64,000 bases of DNA from UBA6772 sp965183875. GTDB taxonomy: Bacteria > Bacteroidota > Bacteroidia > Flavobacteriales > UBA7430. Of this stretch, positions 42,430 to 48,655 are shown one piece after another. Under the pieces are notes generated by a model that worked only from the letters and a program-made list of their open reading frames with translations, had not been told where the DNA came from and searched no databases. Location: assembly GCA_965183875.1 (NCBI GenBank), contig CBCYMK010000038.1, positions 1-64,000 of the forward strand, read 5' to 3'. The position numbers and the translations under genes are program-made. How positions within the stretch are numbered: position 1 is the first letter of the stretch; every line of letters begins with the position of its first letter.

Positions 42430-42434
42430 TTTTT
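42412..42434. terminator. Hairpin inside overlapping 3' ends, possible two-way terminator
   Basis: AATTACTC, loop AGCA, GAGTAATT then TTT form an 8-bp stem that contains both stop codons (plus TAA at 42427-42429, minus TAA at 42416-42414). Because it is palindromic, both proteins end in the same residues NYSAE. The stem is A/T-rich, so strength is uncertain. Confidence 0.5.
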
Positions 42435-43322
42435 AGGTTTGCGTTTACGTAGAAATATTTTTTGACCTACCACGACCTCTTGTCCATCGACAAATCTGTT
42501 TTTATACTTCAGTTTTTCCAATCTTAAACCGTGATGTTGGGAAATGCTATAGAGCGTCTCTCCTTCCTCCACTAGGTGGAATTCTGATTTAGCTCTATTT
42601 TTTTTAAATTCTAAATATACGCGTTCACCTACTACCAATTTTTTATCCGACTTTAAGTCATTAAATGCTAATAACTGCCACATCCATAAGCTTTGTTCTG
42701 TAGCAATTATATCTATATCATCTCCTGCTACTGCACGTACATATTTTAAGCCATTTAAACTTTTAAAGATTTCTTTTCTATCTCTACGCTCAGGTTTTTT
42801 CACCTTGCGCTTCCCCGATTTAGTAGCTGTGTCGTATTGGGCTAAATCGTATCGTTCTATTAAGCTAATTAGTTTAGTTGCGTACTCTGGATGTGTGGCA
42901 TACCCAGCTTTTTTTAATCCTCTGGCCCAAGATTTATAGTCTGTTATTTTATAGGTAAACAAGTCAGCATAACGAGTTCTATTTTTCAGAAATTCCGAAT
43001 GGTCACGGTAAGAATCGGCCACCTTTTTATACTTCCTAAAACATTCTTGTGCCTCGTCGTCGTCGTGGTATACCTTTTTCCCTTCCCATCCTTTGTGACA
43101 TTTTATCCCAAAATGATTGCGAGACTTCACCGACAATACAGAATTCCCATTTCCAGACTCTAAAATCCCTTGAGCTAAAGTTATACTTGCGGGGATCCCA
43201 TAGGCATGCATTTCGGCAATAGCCATTTTATGGAATTTATTAATATAATCCTCGGAAGTTAAATCTTGAGCAGCTATAGAAAAAGAGAGGAGGAAAGTGA
43301 AAACTGAAAAAAGTAATTTCAT
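42414..43322 (-). CDS. Glucosaminidase (GH73) with LysM domain
   Basis: A 302-residue exported peptidoglycan hydrolase. The signal peptide is MKLLFSVFTFLLSFSIAAQ. The GH73 domain spans ~25-165, with IPASITLAQGILESGNGNSV (catalytic Glu in LESGNG, ~54) and SRNHFGIKCHKGWEGK. A basic linker leads to a LysM-like C-terminus (FHLVEEGETLYSISQHHGLRL, ~252-272), preceded by a second weaker LysM-like stretch (~190-240). It cleaves between N-acetylglucosamine and the next sugar. It overlaps the ACC deaminase-like gene by 4 nt and may be read with it. It converges on the lipoprotein gene with a 16-nt overlap. Confidence 0.9.
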   Translation of the reverse strand: MKLLFSVFTFLLSFSIAAQDLTSEDYINKFHKMAIAEMHAYGIPASITLAQGILESGNGNSVLSVKSRNHFGIKCHKGWEGKKVYHDDDEAQECFRKYKKVADSYRDHSEFLKNRTRYADLFTYKITDYKSWARGLKKAGYATHPEYATKLISLIERYDLAQYDTATKSGKRKVKKPERRDRKEIFKSLNGLKYVRAVAGDDIDIIATEQSLWMWQLLAFNDLKSDKKLVVGERVYLEFKKNRAKSEFHLVEEGETLYSISQHHGLRLEKLKYKNRFVDGQEVVVGQKIFLRKRKPKNYSAE

Positions 43323-44224
43323 AAGATCTGTAAGCCTTTATTTTTTAAACGTTCATTCATACCCGCGATACCTTGTAAGCCACCTGTGTGGACTGCTACG
43401 ATGGTAGAACCTGCACGAAAATAGTCTTTTTCTATTAAGTCCCATAAACCAAAGAACATCTTAGCTGTATAAACGGGATCCAATGGTACCTGGTGATCCC
43501 TTTTAAAAGAATTCATAAAACTGATTAATTCGGGCTTAACCTTTGCATATCCACCAAAATGGTAATCTAAGCTTAATTCCCATTGAGTATTTGTGGTATA
43601 TTTAGCAATGTCTTTTTCCAGAAAACCTCCCCCTTTAAGTGCTGGAAAACCTAATGCTTGCTGGTGTGGTTTTAGTGAATTTACAATTCCTGAAATCGTT
43701 CCTCCTGTACCTACAGCACAGCATATATAATCGAAATCTACAGTAATATTGTCTACAATTTCGGCACAGCCCCTTACAGCCAGTTCATTAGTTCCTCCTT
43801 CTGGAATAAGGTAGTAATTAGACTCATTTTTTAATAGTGATTTTAAAAATTCTGCATCCTCTTTCTGTCTATACGCAGTTCTTGAGAGGTACTTTAAATC
43901 CATTCCACACTTTTCAGCATAAGACAGAGTAGAATTTAAGGGCAACAGTTCCTCTCCTCTAATAAAGCCAATTGTGTTAAAACCAAACTCCTTTCCTGCA
44001 GCAGCTGTTGCGGCTATATGATTCGAATAAGCTCCTCCGAAAGTAATTAAAGTCTCTATATTATTGAGTTTTGCTTCTTGGAGAGTATAGTATAATTTCC
44101 GCCATTTATTCCCAGAAATAAAAGGATGTATTAAATCTTCACGCAAAATAAACAGGCGTATTTTTTTCTTACTTACTAAAGAATCAAATAATTCTTGCAA
44201 AGGTGGTATAAGAGGTAAAATCAT
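43319..44224 (-). CDS. PLP-dependent 1-aminocyclopropane-1-carboxylate deaminase/D-cysteine desulfhydrase-like enzyme
   Basis: A fold-type II PLP enzyme of 301 residues from the ATG at 44224. The PLP lysine is in LIHPFISGNKWRKLYY, followed by TFGGAYSNHIAATAAAG and the phosphate-binding CCAVGTGGTISGIVNS. D-cysteine desulfhydrase is more likely than ACC deaminase in bacteria of this kind, but residues alone do not decide. The frame extends 20 codons upstream to 44284, but this would run past an exact -7 box and overlap the divergent gene, so I reject it. The box ends 4 nt before the chosen ATG. Cotranscribed with the glucosaminidase gene. Confidence 0.85.
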   Translation of the reverse strand: MILPLIPPLQELFDSLVSKKKIRLFILREDLIHPFISGNKWRKLYYTLQEAKLNNIETLITFGGAYSNHIAATAAAGKEFGFNTIGFIRGEELLPLNSTLSYAEKCGMDLKYLSRTAYRQKEDAEFLKSLLKNESNYYLIPEGGTNELAVRGCAEIVDNITVDFDYICCAVGTGGTISGIVNSLKPHQQALGFPALKGGGFLEKDIAKYTTNTQWELSLDYHFGGYAKVKPELISFMNSFKRDHQVPLDPVYTAKMFFGLWDLIEKDYFRAGSTIVAVHTGGLQGIAGMNERLKNKGLQIL

Positions 44225-44228
44225 AGCC

Positions 44229-44236
44229 CAAAGATA
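44229..44236 (-). promoter_or_regulatory. -7 box of the PLP enzyme promoter
   Basis: The minus strand reads TATCTTTG, exact to consensus, 4 nt from the ATG at 44224. Transcription should start at or beside the start codon. Confidence 0.55.
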
Positions 44237-44249
44237 CGAGGGAAAATTG

Positions 44250-44257
44250 TAAATTCG
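44250..44257 (+). promoter_or_regulatory. Possible -7 box of the DUF5522-hutU promoter
   Basis: TAAATTCG, one mismatch from TAnnTTTG, ends 5 nt before the ATG at 44263. It is only 13 nt from the opposite box at 44229-44236, so two promoters face outward in a 38-nt spacer. Confidence 0.38.
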
Positions 44258-44262
44258 CAGCA

Positions 44263-44472
44263 ATGAAACTAGAAGGCTTTTCACAATTTAGAAATTTAGA
44301 CCCCGAAGATTTTTATCATTCTGAGGAGGGTTATATTGTATACACCGAAAAGTACCATTTAAAAAGAGGTTACTGTTGTAAAAACGGTTGTAAACACTGT
44401 CCTTATGGCTTCAACAAGAGTAAAAAGAAAATAAAAAAAAGCGAAGGCAATGATGACATTGGAAGAGTTTAG
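44263..44472 (+). CDS. DUF5522-type Cys-rich small protein
   Basis: A 69-residue cytoplasmic protein with the motif GYCCKNGCKHCPYGFNKSKKK (~35-55): four Cys in CCxxxCxxC spacing, followed by a basic tail. This matches the small DUF5522 family as far as I can judge by eye. The cysteines probably bind a metal such as zinc or an iron-sulfur centre; this is inference. The C-terminal 23 nt overlap the start of hutU, so translation is coupled. Function is unknown. Confidence 0.78.
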   Translation: MKLEGFSQFRNLDPEDFYHSEEGYIVYTEKYHLKRGYCCKNGCKHCPYGFNKSKKKIKKSEGNDDIGRV

Positions 44473-46459
44473 AAACGAATTGACGGAAGGTATACCTAGT
44501 GTTTTACCAGCCAAACAAACATACGACAGCAGCTTAAACCACGCACCTAAGCGTAAAGAGATACTAAGTACAGAGGAAAAAAAACTGGCTTTAAAAAACG
44601 CCTTACGTTATTTCCCTGTTGAGCAACATGCTGTATTAGCACCTGAATTTGCCGAAGAAATGAAAAACTTTGGCCGAATATACATGCTGCGTTTTAAACC
44701 TAAACATAAAATGTACGCCCGTGACATTGCCGACTACCCTGGTAAATCACTTCAAGCTAAGGCAATTATGCTCATGATTCAAAACAATTTGGATCATGCA
44801 GTGGCACAGCATCCAGACGAACTTATTACCTATGGTGGAAATGGGGCTGTTTTTCAAAACTGGGCTCAATACCGTTTGTGTATGCAGTATTTAACGGAAA
44901 TGACAGACGAGCAAACACTAACCATTTACTCTGGACATCCTATGGGATTATACCCATCGCATAAAGATGCACCTAGAGTTATAGTAACCAATGGAATGGT
45001 TATACCCAACTACTCGAAACCCGACGATTGGGAGAAATTTAATGCATTAGGAGTTAGTCAGTATGGGCAAATGACTGCAGGTTCTTATATGTATATTGGC
45101 CCGCAAGGTATTGTTCACGGTACAACGATAACCCTACTTAACGGAGGAAGAAAAATCTCTAAAAATGGAGAAGGCTTAGCAGGTAAATTATTTGTTACTG
45201 CTGGATTAGGCGGTATGAGTGGAGCACAACCAAAGGCTGGGAATATAGCAGGCTGCATCTCTGTTACAGCAGAAGTAAATGCAAAAGCTACGCAAACTAG
45301 ACATTCTCAAGGTTGGGTAGACGAGGTGATTACCGACCTAGACAAACTTTGTGCACGTGTAATACTTGCTAAGAAAAACAAAGAAGTCGTGTCTATCGCC
45401 TATCAAGGAAATATTGTTGATGTATGGGAAAAATTTGACCAGGAAGATATTTATATCGACTTAGGTTCTGACCAAACATCCCTTCACAACCCATGGGCAG
45501 GAGGTTATTATCCTGTAGGAATAAGTTTGGAAGAAGCAAATACAATGATGGCTGCAGAACCTGAATTATTTAAGGAGAAAATTCAAGAAACCTTACGTAG
45601 ACATGCGGCATCGATAAATAAACACACAGCAAAAGGAACGTATTTCTTCGATTATGGAAATGCCTTTTTACTAGAAGCTTCTAGAGCTGGTGCCGATATT
45701 ATGGCAGAGGATGGAATAAACTTCCGATATGCTTCTTATGTACAAGACATAATGGGACCTATGTGTTTCGATTATGGTTTCGGACCGTTCCGTTGGGTAT
45801 GCGCATCTGCAAAAGCAGCGGATTTAGCAGCTACAGACCGTATAGCATGTGAGGTTTTAGAGGAAATTATGAAAGTATCTCCAAAAGAAATCCAGCAGCA
45901 AATGGCCGATAATATCCAATGGATAAAAGGGGCTCAAGAAAACAAACTGGTGGTGGGTTCTCAAGCGCGTATTCTCTATGCAGATGCAGAAGGACGCGTG
46001 AAAATTGCAGCCGCCTTTAACAAAGCTATTAAAGAAGGACTAATAGGACCTGTTGTATTGGGTAGAGACCACCATGATGTTTCAGGTACAGACTCACCTT
46101 ACAGAGAAACCTCTAATATTTACGATGGCTCAAGATATACTGCTGACATGGCAATACAAAATGTTATTGGAGATAGCTTCCGTGGTGCTACATGGGTTTC
46201 TATACACAATGGTGGTGGAGTTGGCTGGGGAGAAGTAATGAATGGTGGCTTTGGTATGTTACTCGATGGAACAGACGATGCAGATAGAAGACTGCGTTCT
46301 ATGCTATTCTGGGATGTAAACAATGGAATTTCTAGACGTAGTTGGGCCAGAAATGATGAAGCTGTTTTTGCTATAAAAAGAGCTATGGCATCGGAACCAC
46401 TACTTAAGGTTACCATTCCTAATTATGCAGACGATGAATTAATAAATACCATCTACTAA
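44450..46459 (+). CDS. hutU: Urocanate hydratase
   Basis: Urocanase adds water to urocanate in histidine breakdown using tightly bound NAD. At 669 residues it is of the long form seen in Bacteroidota, against ~555 in Pseudomonas. Key regions are RFKPKHKMYARDIADYPGK, the NAD loop TAGLGGMSGAQPKAG (~249-263), QTRHSQGWVDEVITDLD, and VVLGRDHHDVSGTDSPYRET and SIHNGGGVGWGEVMNGGFG near the C-terminus. Two ATG codons stand in tandem (44450, 44453); either could be used. It overlaps the DUF5522 gene by 23 nt. Other hut genes (hutH, hutI, hutG) are not in the window. Confidence 0.96.
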   Translation: MMTLEEFRNELTEGIPSVLPAKQTYDSSLNHAPKRKEILSTEEKKLALKNALRYFPVEQHAVLAPEFAEEMKNFGRIYMLRFKPKHKMYARDIADYPGKSLQAKAIMLMIQNNLDHAVAQHPDELITYGGNGAVFQNWAQYRLCMQYLTEMTDEQTLTIYSGHPMGLYPSHKDAPRVIVTNGMVIPNYSKPDDWEKFNALGVSQYGQMTAGSYMYIGPQGIVHGTTITLLNGGRKISKNGEGLAGKLFVTAGLGGMSGAQPKAGNIAGCISVTAEVNAKATQTRHSQGWVDEVITDLDKLCARVILAKKNKEVVSIAYQGNIVDVWEKFDQEDIYIDLGSDQTSLHNPWAGGYYPVGISLEEANTMMAAEPELFKEKIQETLRRHAASINKHTAKGTYFFDYGNAFLLEASRAGADIMAEDGINFRYASYVQDIMGPMCFDYGFGPFRWVCASAKAADLAATDRIACEVLEEIMKVSPKEIQQQMADNIQWIKGAQENKLVVGSQARILYADAEGRVKIAAAFNKAIKEGLIGPVVLGRDHHDVSGTDSPYRETSNIYDGSRYTADMAIQNVIGDSFRGATWVSIHNGGGVGWGEVMNGGFGMLLDGTDDADRRLRSMLFWDVNNGISRRSWARNDEAVFAIKRAMASEPLLKVTIPNYADDELINTIY

Positions 46460-46460
46460 A

Positions 46461-46484
46461 AAAGAGGAGCCTTAGCTCCTCTTT
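46461..46484 (+). terminator. Intrinsic terminator after hutU
   Basis: AAAGAGGAGC, loop CTTA, GCTCCTCTTT, immediately after the hutU stop. The GAGGAGC stem equals that of the efp terminator. The T-run is short (3 nt). Confidence 0.78.
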
Positions 46485-46577
46485 AAACTCGTTTATTTTA
46501 TGTAATTTGTAGTGTGATTTTGGTGCCCCTCATCAATTTCACTTTATGAAAATGACTATAAATTAAAAAACTAAAAG

Positions 46578-46811
46578 ATGAACGATAGCTATTTAAAAAT
46601 CATTTATTCCGGCTCTTTTGTAAATGCTCAATACATAGCAGGAATATTAGAAGAAGGAGAAATTCACTGTGTAATAAAAGACGAATTTCAATCTAGTATG
46701 ATGGCCGGATGGGCTTCACCAGGAACAGAAAACTCTGTACGTGTTATGGTGGCGAAAGAAGACTTAAACAAAGCAGTTGAAGCTATAAAAGCTGCTAAAG
46801 AGGGGAATTAA
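46578..46811 (+). CDS. DUF2007 putative signal-transducing protein
   Basis: A 77-residue protein that fits DUF2007: YSGSFVNAQYIAGILEEGEIHCVIKDEF, then GWASPGTENSVRVMVAKEDLNKAVEAIKA. The family has a ferredoxin-like alpha/beta fold that may bind a ligand; its role is unknown. It converges on the ECF sigma operon and shares the stop tetramer TTAA with its last gene. It is separated from hutU by a terminator and has its own upstream spacer of ~90 nt with no exact -7 box. Confidence 0.8.
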   Translation: MNDSYLKIIYSGSFVNAQYIAGILEEGEIHCVIKDEFQSSMMAGWASPGTENSVRVMVAKEDLNKAVEAIKAAKEGN

Positions 46812-47194
46812 AAACCTCTCCTCCCACTCCTAGATCCACGTTTAGAACCTTTATTGGGTCGCTTTTTGTTCATTTGTTTTCGGCTAAGCACACCCAGATA
46901 TGCTACATATTGTTTTTTATTTAAAATTGCACGCATTTTCACATTCAGCTCTTTATTTAAAGCCTGAATTTGAACATGAGTCTCTCTTCGTAATTGCTTA
47001 GAATTAGACCTAACTAGTTTCAATTTTAAATGATGCTCCTTTTGAATAAGCTGTACTCGTTGTGCCTGCTCTTTATTTAATTTTACAAGCAAGTGCTCTA
47101 ATCGTTGCTCTGGTGAATTTGCTAAATTCCCTTTGCCTGTTTGTGCGAGTAAAGCACCTCCAAAAAGAACTGCTAGAATGAATACATTTTTCAT
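46808..47194 (-). CDS. Small exported basic helical protein of the ECF sigma operon
   Basis: A 128-residue protein with a signal peptide (MKNVFILAVLFGGALLAQ, ~1-18) and a helical body full of Lys, Leu and Gln (LVKLNKEQAQRVQLIQKEHH, VQIQALNKELNVKMRAILNKKQY). It ends in a strongly basic tail rich in Lys, Arg, Gly and Ser (~108-128). The pattern recalls LTXXQ/Spy-like periplasmic chaperones, but the exact LTxxQ motif is not present; NKEQ stands in its place. It is the last of four genes in the sigma operon, 3 nt after the next. Likely a periplasmic stress or metal-binding effector; this is inference. Confidence 0.65.
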   Translation of the reverse strand: MKNVFILAVLFGGALLAQTGKGNLANSPEQRLEHLLVKLNKEQAQRVQLIQKEHHLKLKLVRSNSKQLRRETHVQIQALNKELNVKMRAILNKKQYVAYLGVLSRKQMNKKRPNKGSKRGSRSGRRGF

Positions 47195-47197
47195 AAT

Positions 47198-47581
47198 TTA
47201 TTTTTTGTGGTGTTTTTTTCTACGGCCGTCCTTCTGGCCTTTAGGGCTCAATAAACGATGCATTTTCTTTAATTCCTCCGGAGAAAGATAAGCAGATAAG
47301 TCAGCTCTTAGTACCTCAATGGCTAGCTTTTGCTGGGATCTAACTTCCTTGTGTCTTCGGTGATTTTCTACTGCAAATTTACGCAGTACTGGCATAACAG
47401 AATCCTGCATAGTTGGAGAAAGATCTAACACCCGCAAAGACTGTTCTATAAAACCATTCTCAGTTCTCATATGATTAGCTCTATGGATTTTATGCATAGT
47501 AAACCTACCCCCCATCAATACACCTAGAGCGATACCAATGAAAAGAATTAAGCTTGTTTTAATAATTGACTTCTTTTCCAT
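47198..47581 (-). CDS. Spy/CpxP- or CnrX-like single-pass envelope protein
   Basis: A 127-residue protein with one N-terminal membrane anchor (SIIKTSLILFIGIALGVLMGG, ~5-25) and a helical outer domain. Histidine and Met are common (RFTMHKIHRANHMRTENGF), and the segment LDLSPTMQDSVMPVLRKF (~53-70) looks like the LTxxQ-type repeat of Spy/CpxP and heavy-metal-resistance sensors. The tail is very basic (KGQKDGRRKKHHKK). In CnrYXH-type systems such a protein senses metal and controls an anti-sigma. Here it follows a predicted anti-sigma gene by 11 nt, fitting a sensor. Family assignment is by pattern, not search. Confidence 0.65.
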   Translation of the reverse strand: MEKKSIIKTSLILFIGIALGVLMGGRFTMHKIHRANHMRTENGFIEQSLRVLDLSPTMQDSVMPVLRKFAVENHRRHKEVRSQQKLAIEVLRADLSAYLSPEELKKMHRLLSPKGQKDGRRKKHHKK

Positions 47582-47592
47582 CTTCGTTTAAA

Positions 47593-47988
47593 TTATGAAT
47601 TAATATAAAAAAGTAAACTGGTGTTGTTTGTGTCCATGTCTGCTATCCCTAAAAGAGCATCAAAGCCCCATGTACTCTGTGTTAGGCATAGGTTAAAGAT
47701 TAACAAAATAGATGCAGCCACGCCTATGGAAGCTATCCAGATAGAAGATTTATCCAAAATTGGAATTGCATCGAGTTTCATTCTTAACAAAACCTTACTA
47801 TTAAAGGTATTGGAAAAGGTAGAATTGATTGATCGAATCAAATTCATATCAGATTCTAGTTTCTCCCATTTTTCACAAACTCGTGGATTTCTATGAATGA
47901 AAACAGATAAGGCTTGCGTTTCATCAGAACTTAGTAAACCCTCATTTAAAGAAAGCCAATCAATATGGTATTGTTCTTCTGTTTTCAT
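47593..47988 (-). CDS. Predicted membrane-anchored anti-sigma factor
   Basis: A 131-residue protein with an N-terminal soluble part (~1-80) that begins MKTEEQYHIDWLSLNEGLLSSDETQALSVFI, of the length and placement of an anti-sigma domain, and one membrane segment (IWIASIGVAASILLIFNLCL, ~84-103). No zinc-binding HxxxCxxC motif is present, so it is not a ZAS-type anti-sigma. The gene lies 2 nt after the ECF sigma factor, the usual order. The role is therefore inferred from context and shape. It could also be an unrelated membrane partner. Confidence 0.6.
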   Translation of the reverse strand: MKTEEQYHIDWLSLNEGLLSSDETQALSVFIHRNPRVCEKWEKLESDMNLIRSINSTFSNTFNSKVLLRMKLDAIPILDKSSIWIASIGVAASILLIFNLCLTQSTWGFDALLGIADMDTNNTSLLFYINS

Positions 47989-47990
47989 AG

Positions 47991-48551
47991 TTAAGTGTTT
48001 AATAATTCAGTTAATTTTTTTTGTCCTCTAGAATACCGGGTTAAAACAGTGCTAATAGGAATTTCTAATACCGTTGCTATCTCCTTGAAACTATAATCTT
48101 GTGTAGTTCTCAATACTATTACTTCTCGATACTTATCATCTAATACTAAAATAGCTCTCCTTAGCAACTCAATTCTGTAATCCGTCTCAGAAGGATCTGA
48201 CATAGAAGAGTTTTGTATTTTCTCCTCTAAATAATCTCCTGAATAAAACAATTTCCACTTTCTTTTTCTTCTATCGAGCTCATTAAGTGAAAGATTAATA
48301 GCAATTCGTGTGAGATAAGTAGAAATCTTAGCTTGGCCTTTAAAATTTTGAATATTTCTAAAGAATCTAATGAATACCTCTTGCCCTACATCCTCGGCTT
48401 CAGGAACAGCTCCGAGCATTCCTCTAACAGTTTTTGCTATTTGACGTTTATGTAAATTAAGTACTTCAGCATAGGCACGCTCCTCCCCTCTTTTAAGAGC
48501 AGTAATAAGAACGAGTTCAGAATTTGGAGTACTAATTTTAAGCATATTCAC
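47991..48551 (-). CDS. ECF sigma-70 family RNA polymerase sigma factor
   Basis: A 186-residue two-domain sigma factor. Region 2 is at ~20-90 (DVGQEVFIRFFRNIQNFKGQAKISTYLTRIAINLSLNEL), with the RNA-polymerase and -10-binding helices. Region 4 is at ~125-180 (DDKYREVIVLRTTQDYSFKEIATVLEIPISTVLTRYSRGQKKL), with the -35 recognition helix. There is no sigma 1.1 or 3 region, which defines the ECF group. It heads an operon with a predicted anti-sigma and two small envelope proteins, so it likely responds to envelope or metal stress. No autoregulatory promoter motif could be named from this single copy. Confidence 0.92.
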   Translation of the reverse strand: MNMLKISTPNSELVLITALKRGEERAYAEVLNLHKRQIAKTVRGMLGAVPEAEDVGQEVFIRFFRNIQNFKGQAKISTYLTRIAINLSLNELDRRKRKWKLFYSGDYLEEKIQNSSMSDPSETDYRIELLRRAILVLDDKYREVIVLRTTQDYSFKEIATVLEIPISTVLTRYSRGQKKLTELLNT

Positions 48552-48605
48552 AATTTAGACAAAGTAAAATACTGTTTTATTCCACGGAGGTAGAAAAAAA
48601 TAAAT

Positions 48606-48640
48606 CAAAAAAAAAGCCATTTCTAAAAGAAATGGCTTTT
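48606..48640 (-). terminator. Intrinsic terminator after alaS
   Basis: AGCCATTTCT, loop TTT, AGAAATGGCT then a long T-run on the minus strand, starting 15 nt after the alaS stop. On the plus strand the T-run is only 4 nt. Confidence 0.85.
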
Positions 48641-48655
48641 GATGTACTTTAAATA

